DNA of 64,000 bases from Welwitschia mirabilis (taxonomy: Eukaryota > Gnetophyta > Gnetopsida > Welwitschiales): assembly GCA_051453625.1 (NCBI GenBank), contig JBOZIK010000001.1, positions 196,034,993 to 196,098,992 on the forward strand, given 5' to 3'. Position 1 is the first letter of the stretch. Each line of letters begins with the position of its first letter. Below are positions 48,231 to 59,835 of this stretch, in pieces. The translations under genes and the position numbers were made by a program. The notes below the pieces were generated by a model. That model was not told where the DNA came from, searched no databases, and was given only the letters and a program-made list of their open reading frames with translations.

Positions 48231-48539
48231 TGAAGTCTAATAGTGGAAGAATATATAAAAATTTAAATTGATGACTTTAATACAGGACTTGTTTCTTCAA
48301 ATGGTGAAGAAAATATTACTCTAAGTATCACCATAGTAAAAGAAGAAAAAATTGAAAAGGAAGAAGAGCCATCTAAAGAGGTTACTTCTAAAAGTTAAAA
48401 GAACTAAAAGATCATCCACTTGAATATATTATTAAAGATATAAGATCAAAAATTTAAACTAGAAAATCTCTTAAAAATTTCTATGTTAACCTTTATTATG
48501 TCTCTTAGATTAAACTTGAAAAATTTGAAGAGGTCAAAT

Positions 48540-49190
48540 CTCTTGAAGAATGGATGATGACTATGCAAGAAGAACTTCAATAATTTAAAAGAAGTAATGT
48601 TTCAAAACTTACAGAAAGATGAAAAGATAAAAATATAATTAGAATAAAATAGATATTTAAGAATAAGTATGATGAACATAATAATGTGATTAAGAACAAG
48701 GCAATTAGATTGATGGAATAGATATAGGACATACATTTGTTTCGGTGGCTAGACTAGATAATATTAGAATGTTTCTCTCCTATCAGCCTTTAAGAACATT
48801 AATGTTTTTCAAATGGATGTGAAAGGTGCCTTTTTAAATAAAAATCTCAGCAAAGAAGTTTATGTAAAGCAACCATAAGCTTTCATATATATTCATACAA
48901 ATCAAATCATATCTATAGACTCAAAAAGGCTTTATATGATTTAAAATAAACTCCAAGGGCTTTGTATAAAAAATAGCAATATGTCTTAAAGAAAATGGTT
49001 ACACCCATGGAACTGTGGATAAAATTTTGTCTATCCAAAATCTTAAAAAGGAATTTATCATCATTCAAATCTATGTTGATGACATAATTTTTAAGCCTTA
49101 AAAGAAAATCTCTCAAAAGAATTTGCTAGTATTATAATCATACAATTTGAAATGCATATGCTGAGTTAAGTCCGCACATGTCTTGGTTTT
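48540..49190 (+). pseudogene. Reverse transcriptase of the SIRE-like element
   Basis: EEWMMTMQEELQ (48547-48582) opens the RT, then NVFQMDVKGAFLNKNLSKEVYV (48800-48870) and QIYVDDIIF with an intact YVDD box at 49072-49083. Stops and frame changes separate the blocks. Confidence 0.87.
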
Positions 49191-49249
49191 TAAATTAAAA
49201 AAACAAAACATAATATTTTCATCTCTTAATTAAAATACTCAAGGAACTT

Positions 49250-49995
49250 AATCAAGTAATTTAGACTAGAAAATTAAACATCAACTAATACATCTATGTT
49301 AACTTTACATAAGGTTAGTCTTAATGATCATATAAAATCTATGGACTAAAAACTTTATAGAAGCATAATAGGAAATATATTGTATTTAATCGCAAGTAAA
49401 CCTTACATAATATTCAGTGTTATTTGTTGTGCAAGATATTAGACTAAACCAAAGAAATCACACCTCTAAGTTGTTAAAAGGATCATAAGATATATAAAAG
49501 GCACAAGTGGCTATGGGATATGGTATCCTACAGAAACTTCTTTTAAGCTTGCATGTTTTAGTGATGTAGACTGGGCTAGTTGTAAAGATGATTGAAAAAG
49601 TACTAGTAAAAATTGTTTTCTTCTAGGATCATGCTTAGTAGAATAGGCAAGTAAAAAACAAATCTCTATCTTTTTTTCACAATAGAAGTGAAATATATAG
49701 TAGCAGGAAGTTCTTGTAACCATCTTCTATGGATGAAGGAAATGCTCAAAGACTTTAGAGTTAATTTTGAATAGGTTCCAATTTTTTGTGATAATACTAG
49801 TGCAATTAATATATCAAAAAACCTTGTTTAACATTCTTGAACTAAATGTATTGAACTAAGATATCATTTCCTTAGAGATTAAGTATGGAAAGGTAAAATT
49901 TCTATGAACTTTATAAGAACTGATAAATACCTAGTTGATATTTTTATAAAACCCTTGAACTTTAACAACTTTTTAAGACTTTATCAAGAATTGGG
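49250..49995 (+). pseudogene. RNase H of the SIRE-like element
   Basis: Blocks in order: DWASCKDD*KSTSKNCF (about 49570-49620), IEVKYIVAGSSCNHLLWMKE (49683-49740), IFCDNTSAINISKNLV (about 49780-49825) and TDKYLVDIFIKPL (about 49920-49955), the typical copia pol end. The segment from 49670 on is repeated at 59836-60130. Confidence 0.88.
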
Positions 49996-50009
49996 GGTTG
50001 TCTCTCCAT

Positions 50010-50487
50010 TCTCCAACTGAAAGTAGGGTGGTTGACCAGATCTTCCATTTAGTCAAACAGATCTAGAGAAATCGGGTTGACTAAATTTTAATTAATTGCC
50101 TAAACTTTCTTAGAAAAAACCTAAACCTAGTCGAGTTGACTAAACTGAACTCTCGATCGATTGGACCTGGAAATTATTCTACCCACACCTCTATGGTTTA
50201 ATTGGATTATGATATAGTTAATTGGATCTGTAGGGTTAAAGAGTGGAAGAAAGGTAATGGACCCAATTTATTTCTCAGATTCAACTTATTTTGCCCTCCT
50301 TATAAAATCTTGTGGATCTTTACCTTTCTTAATTCTACCTGTTTCCCTGTCTCTCTTAGATTTACCTGTTTTATTCCATTTGTTTAATCTTCAACAAGTG
50401 CCATATGTATTAATAGCAGAGGATTCCTCTAGAAGAGCATGACAAAAGAATACTGCAAGCAAGGATCCGGGACATTTCTACTTAGGA
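50010..50487 (+). other. Spacer between pol and the 3' ORF of the SIRE-like element
   Basis: No coding signal. It contains further GGTTGACCAGATC/GTCGAGTTGACT-like words (50030-50200), as in the LTRs. Two overlapping open frames (50202-50387, 50257-50442) look like chance. Confidence 0.6.
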
Positions 50488-51435
50488 ATGTCAAATAAAT
50501 CCCTAGACAAGTTCAGTGAGAAGTTTGAAAAGAAACCTGTCTATCAGAAGAGGCTAGTAGCTTCAAGAGAACTCAAAGAATTTAGAGATGTGATAAGATT
50601 TCTTAATAATCTAGATCTGTCTTATTTCCTTAACATTTCTAGGTTGGCATACCCTTTTCTTATCTACATGTTCTATTGTAATGCTTCTTATATGCAGATT
50701 CCACTACCTTTTCAATGCTTGTTTTAGGGAGAAGGATATGAGTACTCTTAGATCTAATATCCTCCCTTATAAAGCTCCTTAGAGGAGATTATGAAAGAGT
50801 TTTAGCCCTTGTGTGATTTCATGGAGGACAAGGTGAAATCTACCAGCAAACCCTGTGGGAAACTTATTTAATGGAAAACCACTCTTTTCACCTCCCATCT
50901 TACTCTAAAGTATCGTTTTCTTCATTTAGTTTTCACTTATAATTTTTTACCTCTTGCAGTCATCACTCTATTGATGCTCCTGCCATCATTCTTAAGAATA
51001 TGGTCTCTTAGTTATAATACCATAAAACTCAGGCTCTTTCTACTCCATCTTAATTGCAAACATCTGTTACCATTTTAGGGTCCAAATGCACTCCAAACTT
51101 AAAACCTTAACTCTGATGTCTTCTATTGGTCATGCTACTCTGTCCCACATGTACATTTTTGCTTGATCTAAGAAATCTTCAAAATCTTCTTTTCCAAAGC
51201 CTCCTCTGAAGATATTCTATCGTACCTTAATAGGTTGGATTCTTGAACTCGTCACATGAAAGAGGCACTTATTACAATAAGGTACAAGATTACAGATACT
51301 TTCAAGGAAGCTGGTAGCTCTACACAGGCGATAAAAAAAGAAGAATAGAAAGAAGAAGAAGAAGATCATGATGATGATGACGTATATTCTTAAGAAGAAT
51401 CTGAGGAGGATGAAGAAGAAGAATCAGACTGGTTG
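50488..51435 (+). pseudogene. Extra 3' ORF of the SIRE-like element (copy 1), broken
   Basis: The start at 50488 reads MSNKSLDKFSEKFEKKPVYQ and is collinear with the second copy at 60651. The frame is open for 79 codons and then shifts. Downstream matching blocks continue (AIILKNMVS near 50985) to an acidic tail of mixed Glu/Asp codons at 51350-51430. ORFs after pol are known in SIRE-type elements and related 'putative plant transposon protein' families. Whether this one is such a protein is inferred from position and general sequence character; no function is assigned. Confidence 0.65.
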
Positions 51436-51506
51436 TTTTACATTTGCTTTGGTTATTATTCTTGTCTTTGTTTTGTTATTTTTTTCTCTCCTTTATTATT
51501 GATGCC

Positions 51507-51520
51507 AAAAGGGGGAGAAA
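51507..51520 (+). promoter_or_regulatory. Upstream polypurine tract
   Basis: AAAAGGGGGAGAAA, 314 bp before the second tract. Its text (GATGCCAAAAGGGGGAGAAA) resembles the PPT of SIRE-type elements. Confidence 0.6.
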
Positions 51521-51821
51521 TAGAGTCTATAAAATTAGTTATAATTAGTTGTTATCACATAATTATCATTTAGTTGTACTACATAAAGTCTGATTAATGG
51601 AAATAAATGTTTGATTCATTTATCTCATCTATTAATGAATATTATATTTTTCATGAATTATGATTTTAATTTTTTTTTACTAACTCTCTTTACAAAACCA
51701 TTGTGAATGCTTATTCTAAATAAACATGATTAATAGTATTTCACTAATCAATTTTGGAAAGTTTGTGAGGGGCAGTTTTCAAATTGATATATACAAATAA
51801 TTATAGTTTACCATCAATGTC

Positions 51822-51833
51822 AAAGGGGAAAAT
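51822..51833 (+). promoter_or_regulatory. Polypurine tract next to the 3' LTR
   Basis: AAAGGGGAAAAT abuts the 3' LTR start TGTTAAC at 51834, the expected plus-strand priming site. Confidence 0.8.
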
Positions 51834-53020
51834 TGTTAACTTATATTTTTGTCAAGCTAATATTAAATTAACATTTTTTGATATTATAAAATATATTGGA
51901 TTTTTTATAGAAAATAATAACTCTTATAGGTCAGAAGTAACCTGACATTTCTCAATAGCTACACTTGAACTTGATAAGTAACAAATCTTTTAAGGGGTCA
52001 ACCAAATCCCATAGGGATCGATTAGACTTTCACTAAAAATTATCATATATAATTTATTAAGAATTCAAACAAACTTCTAAGGATTGACTAAACCTATACA
52101 ATAAATTATCAAATATTTTCCTTGCAAAGTTGACCAAATGTTTGAGGGGTCAACCAGACCTATGCTAAGAATGTTGCATTTATTTTCATGTGGGATTGAC
52201 TAGATAAAAATGGGATTGACTGAATGTTGACATATGTGGTTGACTAGATCCTAGATGAATTCAACCAAACTAGATGATGTAAAGAACTCAAGTTGACTGG
52301 AAGAAGAGGGGATCGACTAACTTTACTAACAGAACTCAATGTGTTCAGCTGAATGTTTTAAAAAATTGATCAGTCGAGGCGGAAACAGAATTTCTTAGTC
52401 TATTTCATAGCTATTATCTTCCTATTTTTATCTATTTGAATATCATAGTTACTGGTAAAGATCCTAAAATCCATCCTTTATATAAACCATAACAGTTAAA
52501 ATCATCGGTACATTTTTTTAGTTGACCAAATCGAAAAAAGCATCTTTTTACTATTAGTTCTTTGGTTAATTAGATTAAACTGTATGTACTTGGATTTACG
52601 ACATTATTTTCAAATAATATGATACTATCTTTACTATACTTTAGATTTGATGAATTTTGTGCATCTTGACATACTATTGACACCAAAAAGCATTTCTTTA
52701 AAGGTTGAGACTGAGCCTCGAAAAGTTTGATTGTAAAGGTTACAAGTTAACCTAAGAAACCTGGAAAATAAGTAACAAGGATTTAGATTAGCCTTGGGTA
52801 GAAGCTGACTATTGAGAGTTTAGGGAATTTCTTGAACCACTATAAATAGTGTGCTTGACAATATTCATCAGTATTTTCTAGTTTTGGTTATTTTTCTTTT
52901 CAAATCTCATTCTTAGATAGATCATTTGGTTATTTAATCTACATGAATATTTTCCAGTGTTTAATATTTTTATAAGATAGTATTACATTTTTTAAATCCT
53001 ATTCATTCCCCCCAACCCCC
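51834..53020 (+). repeat. 3' LTR of the SIRE-like element
   Basis: It runs from TGTTAACTTAT to about CCCCCCAACCCCCA, where the last ~20 bp of the 5' LTR are not matched. TATATAAA lies at 52479-52486. The boundary with the LINE that follows is approximate. Confidence 0.9.
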
Positions 53021-53024
53021 ATGG

Positions 53025-55660
53025 AAGCTGAGTTACAAAAAGACTAAAGGGATAGTAATTTTAATCAAGTAAGGCATTGAATATAGAAGAGTAAAAACTA
53101 ATAGATGATTTCAAATATTATGGTTCATAGTTAAATTATATGCCCCATGGACTATAATAGATAAAATGAAAATATAGTAATCTCTAGAGGCTAATCTTAA
53201 GTATAAAAATGTATCATAATAAGAAATTTTAATCAAATGATTCAATAAGAAGAAAATTTAGAAGGTGATAACTGGAATGGCTTAAGAGCCTAAGACCTAA
53301 AGGAAATGCTGATCAAGTTAGATGTAATTATTCTCCCAATTCAGTGGGTACAATTTACTTGGTTAAATTGCATGAGAAGAACAAAGAGAAAAATGTTTAA
53401 GACAGAATAAAAAATCGATTTCATAGGAACTAATAGAAGAAAAATAGTAAATCTTCTAAGGTAATGAAGATGTTTCTCTAATTAGAAGCTGATCTTTCTC
53501 ATAATATAGAGGATCCTAAAAAGAAAGATGTGTTTTAATTTTAAAAATGCTTAGATATAAGAGGAGGATGTAGCCAACTTCATTGAAAAGTATTACAGAG
53601 TGAATGAAATTTATCCCATTGAAAATTTGTAGGAAAGTTTAAAGAATTTAAAAGGATGACTCAAGGAATGGAAGAAAGGATGAGGTACCAGATATAGTAA
53701 AATAAAAATTAAAAGATAAGTTAAAGGATGTCTAGCATAAATAGGAGCTTAGAGAAGAACTTCACGAATAAGAGTGGAAGAAGCTATAGGGATTGCATAC
53801 TGTTAGGAAGTAAGAAGAGATTTATTTAAAACAAAGATTCCACATAAATTGGCTAAAGGATAGGGATAAATACATGAAATACTTCTTCAAAGTGATAAAT
53901 AATAGGAGGTACTTGGACAACATAGAAGAAGTCACTTGGAGAGGGCAAACATTTGAGAAGGAAAGGATTCATAAAGATTTGATTAACCACTTGTAAGAGT
54001 TCTAGAAGAAACAGAACTCAAAAGCCAGCTCGACTTTTTGGCATAATAGCTAGAAGGGGAACAATCCCTAAAGGAACCTAGAAAAGGAGGAAGTTTAAAG
54101 AGTTTTGTACAAGATGAAATCTAATAAGAGCCTCGGATTGGATGGATGGATAGTAAAGTTTTTAAGAAGTCCTAGAATATGATAGCTAGATCAATGGAGA
54201 TGGCATTTAACAAGGTTCTTTGTTTAAGAGTACTACTATATGCTTGGAATAATACCCCTGTAAGCATGATTTCAAAGTTTAAGAAGGCAAAAGACATGAC
54301 TGAATATAGATCCATAAGGTTTTTAATATCATTTATAGACTCTTTTCTAAACTCTTAATAGCAAGGATTAGGATAACTATTAAAAAAGTGGTACAAAGAA
54401 ACTAATAGGGTTTTTTCAAAACCTTTTTATTTTAGACTAGATTATTTATAATCATGAGATTTTTCACTCTAATTAAAAATATAAAAGAAGGGTCTATGCA
54501 TTAAAATTGGATATTAAAAAGGCTTATGATAATTTTTCTTGAACCTTCCTAAAGCATATCCTTATTACCAAGGTCTTCCCTAAAAATTTGTAAATAAGTG
54601 ATGCAGATGCAAGCCACAATGAGATTTAGCCTACAAATCAATTAGTTTATCCATGAATTTTTTAGCATGAAGAGGGATTTGAGATAAGGGAACACCTTGT
54701 CTCCTTACCTATTTATTATAGTCTTGGATATACTGCAGGACTATCTTACCTAGATGGGAAGAAGAGGGACTAAGATACATAATAGAGATTTAATGTGTAA
54801 TTACTTCATCGATGACTTAATTACCTTTGCAGAGGCTAATATGAAATAAATAAGAGCCATTAAAAGGGGTTAGAAATGTATGGGAAAGAGTCGAGGTTGG
54901 ATATAAACTGGCATAAAAGAAGAGCATAATTTATTAATACTTGGTTAAGTGTGTAACAAGCAATTGAAAGAATGCTAGGTATCCAAGTAAATAACATCAA
55001 ATATCTCTACTTGGGAATATCCATGATTAACTATAATAAATTGGATTGTTAAGAAGGATTGTTATTAAAGATATGAAGAAGGTATACTAGTTAGGATACC
55101 ATCTTTCTATCAAATAAGGGCAGAATCATGTTAATAAATACCATCATATTAATAATAGGGAGGTAAAGTGCTTTGATGAAGATGCTGCAAATAAAAATCA
55201 AGGATATTCTAAATAAAGTAATTAAAAGCTTCATTTAGAGATAGGGTGAATAAACTCTGAGGTTACATGAATTTGCTTAAAAGGAGATAGCAAAACCAGT
55301 TGAATTCAAAGGATGGGGTATCTAGGATATAAGCGATAGAACCTTCATAACACAAATAAATATAATAGTAGGAATGAAAGGAGAGGGGAATTAACCTTGG
55401 ATCAATATTCTAAAAAGAAAGTACAAACTAGAAAGTAAGGTGGGGGGATTTCTCCTTTTAAAGGGTACTGTGTAAAGGATGGATAGAGCTGGAATCCTTT
55501 ATGAGCTAGAAGATTGAGATAGGGGATATCCCTTTTTAGTCATCTAGAATTTTATAGGAAAAGAGTCTTGAAGAAATTAAAGAGACTAGACTAGTAAAAA
55601 TTTGGTTAAAAAATCAGTTGTATAGAGAGTAAAATATTACTAGAGAAGGGGAGTTTACCT
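53025..55660 (+). pseudogene. LINE-E: L1-type LINE, ORF2 remnant
   Basis: In order on the plus strand: end of the endonuclease domain (LPIQWVQFTWLNC, about 53335), the pre-RT block INWLKDRDKYMKYFFK (about 53835-53890), KMKSNKSLGLDGWIVKFLR (about 54110-54165), RT blocks NWILKRLMI-type and TLSPYLFIIVLD (about 54690-54730), and FIDDLITFAEA with the FIDD box at 54805-54816. Post-RT sequence continues to about 55560. The 5' part (ORF1 and most of the endonuclease) is missing, as is usual for 5'-truncated LINEs. The 3' end and poly-A tail were not located. Confidence 0.8.
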
Positions 55661-55929
55661 TACTTAAAAAATGAAAACATAAGTAAGGCTATTGTGATGT
55701 GTATTTCTGCTTCTAATTTCAATATTCTAAAGATTGAATTTAACTTGAAACATCAGGAAAGATAATAATATAATTACATACAATACACATATGTATAATA
55801 GGATTAACACAAATGTCGTATACTTACAGAAGACTTTTAAAAGAGAATATGAAAAGTTTCTTTCATAGAGAGAAGAATAACATATTTTAGAATTTTGCTT
55901 TAAAGAAAATAAAATTAAACAATGCAAAG
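55661..55929. other. Short AT-rich spacer
   Basis: Between LINE-E and the family A LTR. The open minus-strand frame at 55727-55951 is hydrophobic, low-complexity and unrecognised. Confidence 0.4.
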
Positions 55930-56820
55930 ATGAAGATGGAATGTAATGCAATGGAATAAAATGAAATGCAATGTAATGAATGCAATTTTAATACAATGAA
56001 TTAATTAAACTTCCAATCTACTGTCACTTGGATTGATCCTTATAATCTATTTCAATTACGAATTTACTTAAATTGCAATTAAGATAAGCTATAAGGAAGA
56101 ACAATAAAACATCTAAAAAGATTTCAATTCAATCAATACTTTTATTAATGAAATTGAATTACATTCACTTATGATAATAAATCTTCAATGGAAGATTTTC
56201 TTCCTAACACCAAATGGTCCTTCTCACAAGTAGGATGGATCTTCTTGCCTCCAACAATCTCCAATCGTTATAAAAATGTAGATAATAAAGGATGATTTTA
56301 AATAGAATGTGAAAGGGTCTAATTATATGTTGTAATAGGTTAATAAGGGGTGTGAAACAAAAAGATATGGGTTAGATACATCCTTTCATAGCAATTTAAT
56401 TAACTTTACAAATTATTTTGATCATCATCCATCATGTTATCCCCACGAAATAGAGGATGATACTCCATCTGCCAAATAATGCTTAACATGTGTCAAATAT
56501 GCTGACTGTGATCCCCATTATCATCCCTACAACACAGAGGATGATCATACTTTTTTGACTGTCATCCCCTCTGTCATCCTCGCGACATGAGGGATGACTA
56601 TAATATCTTCATTAAATTACTTTGATTCATCATTCTTTAAAAATAGCTTCTTTTGTTGGAAATTATTGCATATTTTGACTTGTATGAAAGATTTGTATAA
56701 TTTGCATAAATCCTTAGAAAAAACTATAAATACGACTTGAAAATGTACTCCAAAGGTGTATTAAATAGGTCAAGTTGACATTGCAACATAGACCTCCACT
56801 TAGCATTTGTCAGTCCCTAA
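55930..56820 (-). repeat. LTR-like repeat of gypsy family A, copy 2
   Basis: Collinear with 535-1588: a GAAATGCAATGTAATG block, 'aggatggatcttct', 'aaaggatgatttta', hairpin units around 56431-56600 (GTCATCCTCGCGACATGAGG and relatives), and AACTATAAATACGAC as the likely TATA region at 56730. It is followed on the right by minus-strand gypsy remnants, so it is probably the 3' LTR. Ends are approximate. Confidence 0.55.
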
Positions 56821-58259
56821 TAAAATAAGCAAATAATAAGTTGCGATCCAACTAAGAAAAAGAAGCTCAAAACATGTATATCATTTAGAATTAAGAGTAT
56901 AAAAGATAAAGTAAAATTGATGTATATTATAAATCATTAAGTTTAACATCATAGCATAGTTTGGTGAAAAATTTTGGCTTACAAATTATGTAATATAGGT
57001 ATAAATAAGCAAACCATCTTGAGTTGTATAAGTTATGAAGGAAAGGTAAAGTAGGAAAATATTTCATGATTACAAGGTTAAGTGGTATAAGAGGTTATAA
57101 AAAGAGAGATTGTTAAAAGAAAGAAGAGCATCAATACTATCATGCAAAAGAATGGTCAAGGCAGAGGTCAATTTAATTTTATATATAATAATCAAGTGAT
57201 GAAAAATGTGATAAGTAGACTAGAAAATAATAAGTCCAATACATTATTTTGGGAAAGGTGAGAAAAACAACGTTGAAAAAGAAAACTAACAACTAGGATA
57301 AAATAAAAAGAAATATGAACAAGATAGAACATGACAAAGATTAACCTTTTGTCTAAAATTTAAACTTAGCAAAACTTCTTGGTAAGGGTTATAAAGCTAC
57401 TTGATATAGAAATGCATGATTCAATGTAGAACACTATAAAGTACCATTTGAAAGGGTAATGATGATGAGAATATTTAATGGTTATGTTTAGAAAGGTATC
57501 AAGTCATGTTTGGACTATAATTCAATCCTTATTCAGCTATGACAGCCATAGTACTTTGATAAGATATCATCCAATGATTAAGCTACACATATGCTCTTGA
57601 AGTCTATGCCTCAGAGTGATGAGAGTTTTTAGTTAATGGGGTGTTAAAAAATACTATTCATCATGATGAGGGAAGTGCAATTACTACTAAGAGAATAAGG
57701 ACCCATAAGCTGCAGTTGAATCATGGCCAACTAATCCTCTGGTGAAGTTTCCACAGCTACCATATCATACTATCAAAGATTCCTCTAGGAAAAATTTGCA
57801 CTAGTACGCTTGTGGTAGTACATCATGGTATAATTGCAAAAGGGTGATTCATTTTTCTTTTTCTTTTTCTTTTTTTTATTTTTTCTTTTCATATTTTTCT
57901 TTTACTTTTCATTTTTTATTCTTTTCTATTGACTTAAACTTCACATTTTTGATAGCACTAATTAATCATTGCAATGATAAGGTAACAAAGTATATGACTT
58001 AAAGCAAGCATCGGATTAACATAGTTGATATTTTACCATAAAATAATCAAGGAGATTAATTGTAGATATTAGAACATCTTAAGATTGGCTGAATCCAAAA
58101 TTTATCACATAAAAAACCAAAGTAAAGAATTACTTAATCATAGTAACACCTATGGAAGTCAAACATAAATCAATTTAAAGATGATCAAGTAGTCTCATAA
58201 CTTAAATTAAGGAATAAAGTTAAGAAAGAATCTTATAGATGGCCAAAGGAAGATCTTCC
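56821..58259 (-). other. Family A copy 2, 3' non-coding region
   Basis: No coding signal. It includes a pyrimidine-rich tract at 57851-57930 (plus-strand T/C; A/G on the element's sense strand). Confidence 0.5.
57851..57930 (+). repeat. Pyrimidine tract (TTTTTC)n
   Basis: About 80 bp of nearly pure T/C with irregular TTTTTC periodicity. On the sense strand of the minus-strand element it would be a long purine tract. Confidence 0.85.
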
Positions 58260-58846
58260 TTTTTGTAAAGAGGATCTTCCAAGTGAATTTCTTCTATCAT
58301 GTTTAAGGTATAACAACAATCATCTGTAGATGTATAAAGTTTTAACCTTTGTCCATTTACTTTTTAGATTTCTTAGGTTTGAAGATCAGAGATCTTAATA
58401 GAGCCATTAGAATGTATCCTTTTGCATGATAAGGAACAAGCCATTTAGAGGTCATCTTGTTATGTATAAGATGTACTCTAATATTATACAAAAGCATAAA
58501 TCAACCTGTGTCTATAAGTTTAGTAATTTTATCCTTGATTATTGGCTTAATGATAAAAATAAGTAAGGCTTTTTCTTGGGAAGGGTGAAGTTGAGAACTA
58601 ATGATCAATGGCTTATTAGAAGTATCATTTGAGAACATGTATTTTAAGCCATTGGAAAATGAATCTTACATGTTGGATATCATGATCAAGTATGGTTTCA
58701 AAGTCCTTATTGAAATCATTATTGAAAGAGTTGTTTAGAAGATCTGGATTAACTTTGTAAGGATTAGACTGGCTTAACGTTTTAAGAATAATAGAAAATT
58801 CTTTCTCATTCTCCAATAAGGTATAGTTCTATAATGAAAGGATAAT
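58260..58846 (-). pseudogene. Family A copy 2: integrase tail fused to the protease-RT spacer
   Basis: The minus strand from the right: open stretch 58625-58816 (63 codons; the linker after protease), KYMFSNDTSNKPLIISSQLH (about 58570-58630, the N-terminal edge of RT), then directly NKMTSKWLVPYHAKGYI (about 58420-58470) and KVNGQRLKLYTSTDD (about 58330-58370), the C-terminal end of integrase. The whole RT-RNase H-integrase core between these points is missing. Confidence 0.72.
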
Positions 58847-59296
58847 TTATTTTAAAGGATGATGTTGAAATGACATGAAGGACTTAACTTTTTCTCCTAT
58901 GTCGAATTCATCTTTCATGTCTTTTTTATCAGCATCGAATACTCTGATACTAAAATTTTTATTGCCTATATGACATTCCATCATCCATGTGCAATTATCA
59001 ATAACACAATGGTCTGTTGAATAAAAGGCTCTTCCTAAAAGTAGAGGGTATTTACCATTATTTTCAACCTCTATAATGACCACATCTATAGGATAGAAAG
59101 CTTTTTCAATCTTAATCACTAAATATTTAATTATTCTTATAGGTTTCTTAATTGATGCATTAGCCAATTCTAACACTATTTTGGTAGGTTTAATCCTCCC
59201 TTCTAATCCAATTTTTTTACAAATGTGCAAAGGCATAATATTGACATGGGATCCTATGTTTATTAGAGATTTATTAATTTTCTTATTTCCTTCCAA
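58847..59296 (-). pseudogene. Family A copy 2 aspartic protease (open frame)
   Basis: An uninterrupted 149-codon frame with the Athila/Tat protease pattern: SLINIGSHVNIMPLHICKKI at residues 10-29, KPTKIVLELANASIKKPI, VVIIEVENNGKYPLLLGRAF and a C-terminal linker. The usual catalytic Asp is Asn (INIGS), so it should be inactive. It is the longest fully open domain in the window. It matches copy 1 (2150-2750) in order and sequence, including the Asn. Confidence 0.82.
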
Positions 59297-59735
59297 AATA
59301 GCACTAACAATGGCTACCTTTGATCTTTAAAATTAGGACATTTTTAAGAAACTAAGTTGAAAAGATATTGTATAATAAATACTTTACTTGAGATTACCCT
59401 CTTTTATTTTATTCATGCTAATTCCTTCTAAATTTTGTTGTACTTGAGGTTTTCTTAAAGGATTTTTCAAAATGGTAGGTTGATAGTAACATAATTCATA
59501 ATTGCTTTGAAACACTCATCATAAATTGGATTGTTCTTTAATCTATCTAGCCATGGGCAGTTTTCTCCTTTGGATGTTGGTTGTTATTATTAGATTTAGA
59601 GTTGAGAGTAGGAGGAAAGTTTAGTTGATTAATAATTTTAATATCATCTTCTTGAGGGTTTCCTTTTCTTTATGGATTAAAGTTAAAGGTTCTTTATGAG
59701 TATTAGTATCATGTCCATTTCTGGTTACTACTTTC
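59297..59735 (-). pseudogene. Family A copy 2, gag C-terminal part
   Basis: Minus-strand sequence upstream of the protease. Broken frames, with a short open part (59621-59735) including VVTRNGHDTNTHKEPL. It ends at an assembly gap, beyond which unrelated SIRE-like sequence begins. Assignment is mainly by position. Confidence 0.45.
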
Positions 59736-59835
59736 NNNNNNNNNNNNNNNNNNNNNNNNNNNNNNNNNNNNNNNNNNNNNNNNNNNNNNNNNNNNNNNNN
59801 NNNNNNNNNNNNNNNNNNNNNNNNNNNNNNNNNNN
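59736..59835. other. Assembly gap (100 N)
   Basis: Exactly 100 N. The two sides belong to different elements in opposite orientation, so the adjacency may be an assembly join rather than a real junction. Confidence 0.99.

Larger units (their letters stand above)
44190..53020 (+). mobile_element. SIRE-like Ty1/copia retrotransposon, nearly complete but decayed
   Basis: About 8.8 kb, with 5' LTR (44190-45312), tRNA-Met PBS, gag, protease, integrase, RT, RNase H, a spacer, an extra ORF with an acidic tail, two polypurine tracts and a 3' LTR (51834 to about 53020). The long LTRs and the extra ORF after pol are hallmarks of the SIRE/Maximus group. Many stops are present and the LTRs have diverged considerably, so it is old. 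The last bases of the 3' LTR seem truncated, so no target duplication can be shown (left flank AGAAT). Confidence 0.88.
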
